This document shows, piece by piece, positions 1-7,401 of a stretch of DNA of 64,000 nucleotides (its first letter is position 1; each line of letters opens with the position of its first letter). This stretch comes from Paraburkholderia terricola (GTDB lineage Bacteria; Pseudomonadota; Gammaproteobacteria; Burkholderiales; Burkholderiaceae), in the NCBI RefSeq assembly GCF_900142195.1, contig NZ_FRAB01000030.1, positions 1-64,000 of the forward strand. The letters run 5' to 3'. The position numbers and the translations under genes were made by a program. The notes beneath the pieces are model-generated. The model was not told where the DNA came from and ran no database searches. It saw nothing but the letters and a program-made list of their open reading frames with translations.

Positions 1-66
1 CGCATGATCTCCAAGGGGCAAGTGGGGGTCTTCCATCAACGCTTCAGGGGCCTTCAGCGATGACAT
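1..66 (-). CDS. Possible N-terminal fragment of an unidentified protein
   Basis: An open frame runs off the left edge of the window on the minus strand. From the ATG at 64-66 it reads MSSLKAPEALMEDPHLPLGD and continues; a second ATG at 34-36 would give a start at MEDPHLPLG, with a GAAG ribosome-site-like stretch just before it. It begins 24 bases after the stop of the lipoprotein gene and runs in the same direction, so co-transcription is plausible. Only about 22 codons are visible, no family can be recognised, and the choice between the two starts is open. The frame could also be chance. Confidence 0.3.
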   Translation of the reverse strand, partial: MSSLKAPEALMEDPHLPLGDHA

Positions 67-90
67 TACCGCCGATACTTCAGCAGCCTG

Positions 91-669
91 CTAGTTCGCG
101 AGCGACGTTTGCATGGTGTTCACCGGCTGACGCGCGAGGTCCTTTTGATCGACCACCATTCGTTCGATTAGCCCGTTGAGCTTGGTCGACGCGGACGAGA
201 AGCGGTCGGTGTTGAGCCCGCCCGTCTGATAGCGCGCGGTGATGAGAATGCGGCCGTGCTGGATCAACGTCAGATCGATGATCGACAGGTACTGGATCGA
301 TTCGTCGCTGAACGAGCGGCGGCCGTAGTCGATCGCGGCGTTATAGACGAGGCGCGCCTCGCAGCCGGCGGGCGAGGTGCCCGGATTGTAGACGTCCGAG
401 CGAATGCCGCGGCGCTCCAGCGCGAGTTGCAGCGAGGGCACGAAGTCGCCGACCGACACGTTCTGGTTCACTTCGATGCAGACGTTGCGCACGTCGGCGG
501 GCCGGCCGTTGACGAAGGTCGGCGACGAGTAGTTTGCCGCGACTGCGTAGCCCGCCTGAATCACGGAGCCGGTGGCGTCGGCGGCCGTGATCAGCGTCCA
601 CGCGCAGCCATTCAAGCCGGCGCTCAGCGCGGCGCAGGCGGCAAGCCACGCGCAAGGCCGGCGCAGCAT
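91..669 (-). CDS. Predicted outer-membrane lipoprotein, Sbal_3080-like
   Basis: A 192-residue protein. The chosen ATG gives a typical lipoprotein signal: a basic start (MLRRP), a hydrophobic stretch and a lipobox-like LNGC, with the lipidated Cys near residue 22. An upstream ATG at 732 would add 21 residues that do not improve the signal. The mature part has a VCIEVNQ strand, then DFVPSLQLALERRGI and a GCEARLVYNA segment, a pattern I recognise from small Sbal_3080-type lipoproteins of unknown function. The family assignment is from memory of that pattern and is moderate; the lipoprotein call is firmer. The next gene upstream (822-1274) runs in the same direction. Confidence 0.7.
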   Translation of the reverse strand: MLRRPCAWLAACAALSAGLNGCAWTLITAADATGSVIQAGYAVAANYSSPTFVNGRPADVRNVCIEVNQNVSVGDFVPSLQLALERRGIRSDVYNPGTSPAGCEARLVYNAAIDYGRRSFSDESIQYLSIIDLTLIQHGRILITARYQTGGLNTDRFSSASTKLNGLIERMVVDQKDLARQPVNTMQTSLAN

Positions 670-821
670 GACGCACGCGGCCCGGTGGGCTTCCTTGAAC
701 GCATAAGCGCGTGGGCCTGGCGTAAGCGTCATGATGCGTGGCCTGATAGCGGTCAATGAGTGGTCGACGAGCGCGGTTTCGAAAAGGTGATCGCGGCGGA
801 TCGCGTCGAGCGGGCGCGCGC

Positions 822-1274
822 TCAGCGCGTGACGCGCAGACGCAGTTCGTTTTGCCCTTGCACGCTCGCCGTGACGCTGACGCGCCGCGTGTCGGTGGTC
901 ACGATGAAATGCTGGCGCGTCGGCGTATTGACGTCGTGCACGACGTTCGAAAAGCACGCGGCGATATCGGCGCCGATCTCTTGCAGCGGGTCGTTGACCA
1001 CGCCGTCGGCTTGCCAGTGCGCGCGCCAGTGGCAATCGTAGGCGTGCTGGTTGGCGCGGCAATCGTCCGCGCTCGACATGCCCGGCAGTTGCGCGGCGGA
1101 TTGCGCCGGCAACTGCTTGAAGTCGGTTGCGTTGACGATGTGTTCGAGCGCGGGGCAGACGTCCGCCGGCTCGGTGGGCTGGGCGGCTTGCGCGGCGCTC
1201 GTGAGCAGCAGCGCTGCGCCGAGGGCAAGCGCGAAGCGCCGGGTCAGGGGATGGGAGCGGCGATCGAATGACAT
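822..1274 (-). CDS. Hypothetical exported protein
   Basis: A 150-residue protein with a clear Sec signal: basic residues (RRSHPLTRR), the hydrophobic run FALALGAALLLTSA and a probable cleavage site after AAQA near residue 31. The mature domain has three or four Cys (DVCP, DDC, YDCHW, AACF), enough for periplasmic disulfides. I do not recognise the family. The upstream extension of the frame, to 1511, lacks signal features, so the start at 1274 is preferred. It lies between the SbmA/YddA-type transporter and the lipoprotein gene, all on the minus strand, but 187 bases separate it from the transporter. Confidence 0.65.
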   Translation of the reverse strand: MSFDRRSHPLTRRFALALGAALLLTSAAQAAQPTEPADVCPALEHIVNATDFKQLPAQSAAQLPGMSSADDCRANQHAYDCHWRAHWQADGVVNDPLQEIGADIAACFSNVVHDVNTPTRQHFIVTTDTRRVSVTASVQGQNELRLRVTR

Positions 1275-1413
1275 GTGCGAAGAGTCCGTTAGCAGTGAGT
1301 GGCGGGGCGGGCGGGACGGGGTTCGGCCCGCACGGCTATCGTCGCTGCTGGGAGGCAATTTCAAAGCGGGGAACAGCTTGCCCGCTTCGCAAATGCTTTC
1401 TAACTCTTCTCGC

Positions 1414-1443
1414 GTGTTTCCTGGTGTTTCCTGGTGTTTCGGG
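1414..1443. repeat. Three tandem copies of a 10-bp unit
   Basis: GTGTTTCCTG occurs at 1414-1423 and 1424-1433, followed by GTGTTTCGGG at 1434-1443 and a further GTGTT. It sits just downstream of the ABC transporter stop codon at 1462 and upstream of the exported-protein gene on the minus strand. No function can be assigned; it may be replication slippage in non-coding DNA. Confidence 0.7.
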
Positions 1444-1461
1444 GTGTTGCGCTTGCCTCGC

Positions 1462-3219
1462 TTATGCCGCCACCGCTTCGTCCGAACGCTCGACCTCGAG
1501 CGTTTCGTCATGGAACGCAGCGAGCGATTCGCGATGCGCGACGCTCACGATCGCCGCCTTCGGCAGACGCTCCGTGAACAAATGGTAGAGACGCGCTTCG
1601 TTGTCCGCGTCGAGCGCGCTCGTCGCTTCGTCGAGGAACAGGTAATCCGGCTTGTGCAGCAGCACCCGCGCGGCGGCGAGGCGCTGCTGTTCGCCCGGCG
1701 AGAGAATGCGCGTCCAGTGTCCCGATTCCTGCAAACGGTCGGCGTACTCCGACAGGCGGCAGGTGACGAGCGCCTCGCGGCATTCGTCGTCCGTATAGGT
1801 GTCGGCCGCGGACGGATAGGTGAGCGCGGCTTTCAGCGTGCCGATCGGCATGTAGCTGACTTGCGGAATGAACATCATGCGCGCGTTGACCGGCGCGTCG
1901 ATGGAGCCGTCGCCGAACGGCCACAGGCCGGCGAGCGCGCGCATCAGCGTGCTCTTGCCCGAACCGGACGGACCGCGCACCAGCCAGCGCGAGCCCGGCT
2001 CGATCGCGATATCGCGAATGCGCGACAGCGGGTTGCCGTTCGGCAGCGCGAGCGTGAGACCCTCGGTGCTGAGTTTGTCGGCGTCGACGAAATGCAGGTT
2101 GATGCCGCCGTGCGCGGTAGCGGGCGAGACCGATTCCTTCAACCTGGGAGCATGCACGACCCGCTTGAATTCGCGCAACCGGTTGACGGTGGCGCGCCAT
2201 TCGACCAAGGTGCTGTAACTGTTGATGAACCACGAGAACGAATCGCTGACGGTGCCGAACGCGCTCGAAATCTGCATCAGCACGCCGAACGTGAAGGCGC
2301 CCGCGAAGTAGCGCGGCGCCGCGACCACCAGCGGAAAGATGATCGCGATCTGACCATAGAAGCTGAGCACGAAGGTGAGCCGCTTGGTGTACTTCATCAC
2401 CTGCCACCAGTTGTCGCGGATACGGCCGAACAGCGAGCGGGCGTTGGTCTTCTCGGTCTCCATGCCGTTGTAGAGGGCGATCTGCTCGGCGTTTTCGCGC
2501 AGGCGGATCAGACCGAAACGGAAATCCGCCTCGACTTTCTGAGCTTGATAGTTGATCGACACGAGCGGATGGCCGACCTTCTGGATGATCAGGGAACCGG
2601 CCACCGCGTAGAGCGCCGCAGCCCACACCATGTAGCCGGGGATATGAATCGGCATGCCGCCGAGCGAGATGGTCAACGCGCCGGCGAGCGACCAGAGGAT
2701 CGTGATGAACGACACCAGCGTGACGACGGTGGAGAGCAGATCGAGCGTCAACGAGAGCGTGGTGGTGGCGAACGATTGCAGATCGTCGCTGATCCGCTGG
2801 TCGGGGTTGTCGGCGAGCCGGTCGCGTTCGATCCGGTAGAAGGCGCTGTCGTGCAGCCATTCGTTAAGGTAGCGCGTGGTCAGCCACTGACGCCAGCGGA
2901 ACCCGAGCATCTGGCGCAGATAGCGCCCGTACACCGCGAGGATGATGAAGCCGAACGCGAGGCCCGAGAACGCCATCAGCAGATGCGGGAAATCGTGCAC
3001 GTTCTTGGTTTGCAGCGCGTTGTAGAAGTCGGCGCTCCAGCGGTTCAGGCGCACGTTGATCCACACCACCAGCAGATTCATCGCGATGATCGCGACGAGC
3101 AGCGACCATGCGATTTTTCGTTCCTCGGAGACCCAGTAAGGTTTGATGAGGCTCCAGGCGGAGACTTTTTCGTCCGGCGGGAGCACTGGGCTGATAGAAG
3201 TATTGGCTGTCATGAGCAT
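1462..3219 (-). CDS. Fused ABC transporter, SbmA/BacA (YddA) type
   Basis: A 585-residue protein with a membrane domain and an ATPase domain in one chain. About five to six membrane spans occupy residues 35-340, with the SbmA/BacA-like segments ADFYNALQ and FRWRQWLT. The ATPase follows with Walker A GPSGSGKST near residue 415, the signature LSPGEQQR near 503 and Walker B YLFLDEATSALD near 525. This layout matches E. coli YddA and the peroxisomal ABCD family; SbmA/BacA itself lacks the ATPase half. The substrate cannot be read from sequence; relatives move vitamins, peptides or acyl compounds. It is transcribed away from the thiamine cluster, with about 400 bases between its start and the riboswitch. 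Confidence 0.85.
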   Translation of the reverse strand: MLMTANTSISPVLPPDEKVSAWSLIKPYWVSEERKIAWSLLVAIIAMNLLVVWINVRLNRWSADFYNALQTKNVHDFPHLLMAFSGLAFGFIILAVYGRYLRQMLGFRWRQWLTTRYLNEWLHDSAFYRIERDRLADNPDQRISDDLQSFATTTLSLTLDLLSTVVTLVSFITILWSLAGALTISLGGMPIHIPGYMVWAAALYAVAGSLIIQKVGHPLVSINYQAQKVEADFRFGLIRLRENAEQIALYNGMETEKTNARSLFGRIRDNWWQVMKYTKRLTFVLSFYGQIAIIFPLVVAAPRYFAGAFTFGVLMQISSAFGTVSDSFSWFINSYSTLVEWRATVNRLREFKRVVHAPRLKESVSPATAHGGINLHFVDADKLSTEGLTLALPNGNPLSRIRDIAIEPGSRWLVRGPSGSGKSTLMRALAGLWPFGDGSIDAPVNARMMFIPQVSYMPIGTLKAALTYPSAADTYTDDECREALVTCRLSEYADRLQESGHWTRILSPGEQQRLAAARVLLHKPDYLFLDEATSALDADNEARLYHLFTERLPKAAIVSVAHRESLAAFHDETLEVERSDEAVAA

Positions 3220-3581
3220 CCTGTGTAGTACTGGCTCAAAGCGGGCCGGTCCTATGAAACTGGCCCGTCCAGGGCTGGCCGTCGGTCGGTCGCCCGCCTC
3301 GTCGCTCTACGGCGGGTTTAATGGCGAAGCTCCGGGCGTAAGCGCGATGATGAGCGCCCGTCCGGCTGAGCGATTCTGTTGCGAAGTCCTTAAGCGGAAG
3401 TTAAGTCGCGTTGGACTCCTTCGCCTCGATGCCGCCGGCGCGTGGACGGCCATGCGTGCCGCCCGCGCCCCGGTCTCGCGGCGTCCGGTCCAGGCATTGT
3501 GCCAGAGCGCGGGCTTCGTCCGTCTCGACGAAACAAAAGATCGGTGCCGGATCAAACCGCGCGTGATGAAGGGCCGCTCGT
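3220..3581. other. Intergenic region upstream of the ABC transporter
   Basis: About 360 bases between two divergent units. Several frames stay open here, but their translations are Arg- and Pro-rich and have no usable ribosome site. It presumably holds the ABC transporter promoter on the minus strand, but I cannot pick one with confidence. Confidence 0.4.
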
Positions 3582-3611
3582 TTGCGGGCGCCGCGGCTTT
3601 TATGGTCTAAT
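3582..3611 (+). promoter_or_regulatory. Possible promoter of the thiamine cluster
   Basis: TTGCGG at 3582-3587 and TCTAAT at 3606-3611 are separated by 18 bases. Both boxes are imperfect matches to sigma-70 consensus. The predicted transcription start near 3618 falls directly before the riboswitch aptamer, which is the main reason to list it. Confidence 0.35.
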
Positions 3612-3620
3612 GGCCTTCGA

Positions 3621-3728
3621 CGAAACAGGGGTGCTTTGCTCGCAGGCTGCATGATTTCATGCCGCGGCGGCAAGGCTGAGAGAGACCCTTTGCACCCGAT
3701 CCGGGTAATACCGGCGCGGGAAGTTTCC
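3621..3728 (+). ncRNA. TPP riboswitch (THI element)
   Basis: The aptamer contains the hallmark GGCTGAGAGAGACCC at about 3673-3687, and then CACCCGATCCGGGTAATACC and GGCGCGGGAAGT at 3693-3724. The 5' arm ACAGGGGTGC begins near 3625. Together these form the two TPP-binding helices. It lies ahead of the thiO-thiS-thiG-thiE genes, so thiamine pyrophosphate should repress them. A hairpin with a T run follows at 3765-3787, pointing to control by transcription termination. The exact aptamer ends are approximate. Confidence 0.95.
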
Positions 3729-3762
3729 GGAAGCAGCCAGTCTTCCATTCCCCGCTGGGCGG

Positions 3763-3787
3763 CGTGCGTCATTCGAACGCATTTTTT
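3763..3787 (+). terminator. Likely expression-platform terminator of the TPP riboswitch
   Basis: TGCGT (3765-3769) pairs with ACGCA (3777-3781) across a 7-base loop and is followed by six T (3782-3787). The stem is short, but the position about 40 bases after the aptamer fits a ligand-controlled terminator. An alternative pairing with the 3' end of the aptamer was not worked out. Confidence 0.55.
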
Positions 3788-3855
3788 GCCCGGCCGGCCT
3801 TACCCGCCGGTTTCGTCCTGGGTACGTGCGTTTCTTGCCGTACGGAAAGGACTCG

Positions 3856-3972
3856 ATGACCGCCTATTCTTCAGATATGTGCTTTGCTCTTCGCCACGCG
3901 TTCGCCGGTTATGTCGGCGCGTCGCAGTGCTTCGGCCTCGCTTGCCGTCGTGACTGGGAGCGCGCGCGATGA
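3856..3972 (+). CDS. Possible 38-residue leader peptide ahead of thiO
   Basis: An ATG at 3856 has a good ribosome site (GGAAAGG, ending five bases before it) and opens a 38-codon frame starting MTAYSSDMCFALRHAF and ending RRDWERAR. Its TGA overlaps the thiO ATG as ATGA (3969-3972), the arrangement used by coupled genes in this same cluster. It lies after the riboswitch terminator. The peptide contains three Cys and no membrane segment, and I recognise no family. It may be a translated leader that couples ribosomes into thiO, a real small protein, or a chance frame. Confidence 0.4.
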   Translation: MTAYSSDMCFALRHAFAGYVGASQCFGLACRRDWERAR

Positions 3973-5099
3973 ACCGTCCCGCACAACCCGACTTCGCGGT
4001 GCTCGGCGGTGGACTTTGCGGACGCCTCGTCGCATGGCGTCTCGCCGGTCAGGGGCATCGCGTGGCGCTTTACGAGCGCGGCGACGCCGCCGGTTCGCAA
4101 GCCGCCGCGTGGGTCGCAGCGGCCATGCTGGCGCCCCTCGCGGAAGCCGCCAGCGCCGAGTTGCTGATCACGCGGCTGGGCGCGAGTTCGCTCGATAGCT
4201 GGCCGCAAGTGCTCGCCGAATTGCCTGAGCCGGTGTTCTTCCAGCGTAACGGCACGCTCGTCGTCTGGCATCACGCCGACCGCACCGAGGCGCCGCTGTT
4301 CGAGCGCCGCGTGCGCTCGAATGCGCCTGCGGAACTGCTCGACGGCGGCTTCGTGACGCTCTCGGGCGACCAGGTCGGCGCGGCCGAACCGGCCTTGGCG
4401 GGCCGCTTCAATCAGGGCTGGCTGCTGCCGCGCGAAGGCCAACTGGATAACCGCCAGGTGCTGGCCGCGCTCGCCGCGGGCCTCGCCCAGCGCGGCGTGG
4501 AAACACACTGGAACACGCCGGTCGATGACCGCGCGCTGCCTGCCGCGCGCGTCACCATCGACTGCCGGGGTTTGGGCGCGAAGCCGGTGCTGCCCACGCT
4601 GCGCGGCATTCGCGGTGAAGTGGCGCGCGTGCATGCGCCGGGAATCACGCTGACGCGCCCGGTGCGCCTGCTGCATCCGCGCTACCCGCTCTATATCGCG
4701 CCGAAGCAGGACGATCTCTACGTGATCGGCGCCACCGAGGTGGAGGGCGAGGACATGTCGCCCGTCAGCGTGCGCTCGGCGCTCGAACTGCTGAGCGCGG
4801 CGTTTTCCGTGCATCCCGGCTTCGGCGAGGCGCGCATTCTCGAACTGAATTCGCAGTGCCGTCCGACCCTGCCGGACCACCGTCCGGCCTTGCTGTGGGA
4901 TGGCGCGCGGACGCTGCGCGTGAACGGCCTGTACCGGCACGGCTACATGATCGTGCCCGAAGTCGCCGACGAAGCCGTGCGCTTCGCGGCCGCGCTGCTC
5001 GAAGGCCGCATCGGCGATGCCGACGCCTTCGCCGACTGGCGGCAGGCGGCGCGCTGGAGCGAGCTGTTTCAACTGGATTGCGCGCGGGAGCCGGCATGA
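3969..5099 (+). CDS. thiO: ThiO, FAD-dependent glycine oxidase for thiazole synthesis
   Basis: A 376-residue DAO-family flavoprotein. The N-terminal dinucleotide motif VLGGGLCGRLVAWRL (residues 11-25) and a following acidic YERGD bind FAD; conserved substrate-domain segments are WLLPREGQLDN and the C-terminal NGLYRHGYMIVPEVAD. ThiO oxidises glycine to dehydroglycine, the imine used by ThiG to build the thiamine thiazole ring. It is the first long gene after the TPP riboswitch, and its ATG overlaps the stop of the short upstream ORF. Within the D-amino-acid oxidase family, context makes ThiO much more likely than DadA. Confidence 0.93.
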   Translation: MNRPAQPDFAVLGGGLCGRLVAWRLAGQGHRVALYERGDAAGSQAAAWVAAAMLAPLAEAASAELLITRLGASSLDSWPQVLAELPEPVFFQRNGTLVVWHHADRTEAPLFERRVRSNAPAELLDGGFVTLSGDQVGAAEPALAGRFNQGWLLPREGQLDNRQVLAALAAGLAQRGVETHWNTPVDDRALPAARVTIDCRGLGAKPVLPTLRGIRGEVARVHAPGITLTRPVRLLHPRYPLYIAPKQDDLYVIGATEVEGEDMSPVSVRSALELLSAAFSVHPGFGEARILELNSQCRPTLPDHRPALLWDGARTLRVNGLYRHGYMIVPEVADEAVRFAAALLEGRIGDADAFADWRQAARWSELFQLDCAREPA

Positions 5100-5155
5100 G
5101 CGAGGCACGCGCCATGCAGTTTCGTCAGTCATCGATTGAACCGTATTCGAACACC

Positions 5156-5353
5156 ATGGACATTCATATCAACCAGAAGCCGTTGTCGCTGCCCGAAGGC
5201 GCGACTGTCGCCGATGCGCTCGCCGCGTATGGCGCGCGTCCGCCGTTCGCGGTCGCGCTGAACGGCGATTTCGTCGCGCGCGCCCAGCATGCGGCGCGCG
5301 CGCTGCAGCCGGGCGACAAGCTCGATGTCGTGCAGCCCGTGGCCGGCGGTTGA
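5156..5353 (+). CDS. thiS: ThiS, sulfur carrier protein
   Basis: A 65-residue ubiquitin-fold protein that ends in the required Gly-Gly (VQPVAGG). The tail is adenylated and thiocarboxylated and delivers sulfur to ThiG. The central VALNGDFVARAQH and PGDKLDVVQPV are standard ThiS segments. The start at MDIHINQK gives the usual family length. An alternative ATG at 5096 overlaps the thiO stop and would add 20 residues without family support, although it would restore translational coupling. Confidence 0.95.
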   Translation: MDIHINQKPLSLPEGATVADALAAYGARPPFAVALNGDFVARAQHAARALQPGDKLDVVQPVAGG

Positions 5354-5382
5354 GCCCGCGCCACGCATTGCCGGAGACCAGG

Positions 5383-6207
5383 ATGATGCAAATGACTTCC
5401 CCAAAACCCGCGGACGCGCTCACGCTCTACGGCCAAACCTTCGCGAGCCGCGTGCTGCTCGGCACGTCGCGCTATCCGTCGCTGCAATCGTTATCCGATT
5501 CGATCGACGCGGCGCGGCCCGGCATGGTGACCGTCGCGTTGCGCCGGCAGATGAACGAAGGCGGCGCGGAAGCCGGCTTCTTCGATCTGCTCAAGCGTCA
5601 CGGCGTGCCGCTGCTGCCGAATACGGCCGGCTGCCTGACCGTCGGCGAGGCGGTGACCACCGCGCACATGGCGCGCGAAATCTTCGAAACCGAGTGGATC
5701 AAGCTGGAACTGATCGGCGACGACTACACGCTCCAGCCCGACCCGGTCGGTCTGATCGAAGCGGCCGCGCAGCTCGTGAAGGACGGCTTCAAGGTGCTGC
5801 CGTATTGCACCGAGGACCTGGTGATCGGCCGCCGTCTGCTCGATGCCGGCTGTGAGGCGCTGATGCCGTGGGGTGCGCCGATCGGCACCGGCAAGGGCGT
5901 GATCAATCCATACGGGCTGCGGGTGCTGCGCGAGCGGCTGCCGGACGTGCCGCTGATCGTCGACGCCGGTCTCGGCGTGCCGTCGCACGCGGCGCAGGTG
6001 ATGGAGTGGGGTTTCGACGGCGTGCTGCTGAACACCGCCGTGTCGCAGGCCACGCACCCCGACGCGATGGCGCGGGCCTTCGCGCTGGGCGTCGAGGCGG
6101 GCCGCCAGGCGTTTCTGGCGGGGCCGATGGCCGAGCGCGAAAGCGCGCACGCGAGCACGCCGGTGGTCGGCATGCCGTTCTGGCATCAAGACGGGAGCGC
6201 CGCATGA
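5383..6207 (+). CDS. thiG: ThiG, thiazole synthase
   Basis: A 274-residue TIM-barrel enzyme that joins 1-deoxy-xylulose 5-phosphate, dehydroglycine and ThiS-borne sulfur into the thiazole phosphate. Diagnostic segments are LLGTSRYPS near the start, WIKLELIGD (the Lys forms the imine with DXP), LPNTAGC and DAGLGVPSHA in the phosphate-binding C-terminal half. The ATG at 5383 has GGAG at a good distance. A frame-compatible TTG at 5350 that overlaps the thiS stop is less likely. The stop overlaps the thiE start. Confidence 0.96.
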   Translation: MMQMTSPKPADALTLYGQTFASRVLLGTSRYPSLQSLSDSIDAARPGMVTVALRRQMNEGGAEAGFFDLLKRHGVPLLPNTAGCLTVGEAVTTAHMAREIFETEWIKLELIGDDYTLQPDPVGLIEAAAQLVKDGFKVLPYCTEDLVIGRRLLDAGCEALMPWGAPIGTGKGVINPYGLRVLRERLPDVPLIVDAGLGVPSHAAQVMEWGFDGVLLNTAVSQATHPDAMARAFALGVEAGRQAFLAGPMAERESAHASTPVVGMPFWHQDGSAA

Positions 6208-7307
6208 CGCAGACTCTGGCTTTGAAAGATCGCGACCTGTTCTGGCCGCCCGCCGACGAACTCACCGAAGCGGCGGAGCGCATTCGTGCGCGCCTCGGCG
6301 ACTGGCCGCCGACGCACGCGCCGTGGCGCATCTGTTTGACCGCGCCGGACGAGCCGAACGGCGGCGACCTGATCATCGTCGCGGACGCGCAGCGGCATGG
6401 CGAGCAGGTGGCGCGCTGGCTGGTGCAGGGCGCCGGGGTGATCGAGGCGGCGCAGGAGACCGCGACGCTGCACCTAGGCGGCGACAAATACCGCCTGGAA
6501 GGCCATCTCGCGGAAGACTGGATTCCCGCGCTGGCCGCGTTTCTGGACTGTGGTTTCGATCCCCACGACGCGCTGGTGCTGGCGCTTGCCTGGCGCGATG
6601 GCGACGAAACCCGCGCCGACGACGCATTTCCGTCCGATCTCGCGCATTTCCCGCGTCTCGCCGGCCTGCCGGACGCGCCCCTGCAAGCATTCGCGCGCTG
6701 CCCGGAGCGACTGGGTTTGTACCCGGTTCTGCCGACCGCGGAGTGGGTGGAACGGGTGGTGGGCCTAGGCGTGAAGACGGTTCAGTTGCGCCGCAAGTCG
6801 GCTCATCCCGCCGACGAACTCAAGCGCGAAATCGCCCGCTGCGTGGCGGTCGGCCGGCAACACGACGCGCAGGTGTTCATCAACGATCATTGGCAAGCCG
6901 CGCTGGAAGCGGGCGCGTACGGTGTTCATCTGGGCCAGGAAGACCTGCATAGCGCGGATCTTTCCGCGCTCGCCGCAGCCGGCATTCGCCTCGGCCTATC
7001 GACGCACGGCTTCTACGAGATCCTCAAGGCGCTGCATTTCCGGCCAAGCTATGTCGCGCTGGGCGCGGTTTTTCCGACCACCACCAAGGTCATGCCCACC
7101 GCGCCGCAGGGCCTCAGACGCCTCGCCCGGTATGTGCGCCTGCTCGACGGCGTGGTGCCGCTCGTGGCGATCGGTGGAATCGACCTGCAGGTGCTGCCGG
7201 ACGTGCTGGCGACCGGCGTGGGTTCCGCGGCCGTGGTGCGGGCGGTGACGGAAGCGGCGGACCCCGCCGCCGCCGTTTCTGCACTGCAACAATTGTTTAC
7301 GCAATAA
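6204..7307 (+). CDS. thiE: ThiE, thiamine phosphate synthase with N-terminal extension
   Basis: A 367-residue protein. The C-terminal part, from about residue 168 (LGLYPVLPT), is a full ThiE barrel with TVQLRRKS, VFINDHW, YGVHLGQEDL, GLSTHG and VAIGGI; it couples the HMP pyrophosphate and thiazole phosphate moieties. Ordinary ThiE is about 210 residues, so roughly 165 residues are extra. The extension contains LEGHLAEDWIPALAAFLD and DPHDALVLALAWR, which resemble the C-terminal helices of ThiD, so it may be a decayed ThiD domain as in ThiD-ThiE fusions; that reading is an inference. The ATG overlaps the thiG stop (ATGA). Confidence 0.9.
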   Translation: MTQTLALKDRDLFWPPADELTEAAERIRARLGDWPPTHAPWRICLTAPDEPNGGDLIIVADAQRHGEQVARWLVQGAGVIEAAQETATLHLGGDKYRLEGHLAEDWIPALAAFLDCGFDPHDALVLALAWRDGDETRADDAFPSDLAHFPRLAGLPDAPLQAFARCPERLGLYPVLPTAEWVERVVGLGVKTVQLRRKSAHPADELKREIARCVAVGRQHDAQVFINDHWQAALEAGAYGVHLGQEDLHSADLSALAAAGIRLGLSTHGFYEILKALHFRPSYVALGAVFPTTTKVMPTAPQGLRRLARYVRLLDGVVPLVAIGGIDLQVLPDVLATGVGSAAVVRAVTEAADPAAAVSALQQLFTQ

Positions 7308-7363
7308 TCGTCAAGTTGGGTAAAGGGACGGGGCTCCTCACGGCAACTTTTGCATGATGGCCC

Positions 7364-7369
7364 TATAAT
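7364..7369 (+). promoter_or_regulatory. Consensus -10 box ahead of the mla operon
   Basis: A perfect TATAAT lies 33 bases before the mlaF GTG, within CCCTATAATTCGG. No good -35 box is visible at 16-18 bases. The same CCCTATAAT string occurs before the ABC exporter at 11941-11949, so this may be a local promoter style. Confidence 0.6.
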
Positions 7370-7401
7370 TCGGCCTTCCGTGTAAAAGGACTGTCAGTTT
7401 C

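Noticed and set aside
1051..3228. A 725-codon plus-strand frame opposite the ABC transporter
   Set aside because: Its translation is Arg/Glu/His-rich with no recognisable domain, and the minus strand encodes a complete ABC transporter. GC-rich genes leave such open antisense frames.
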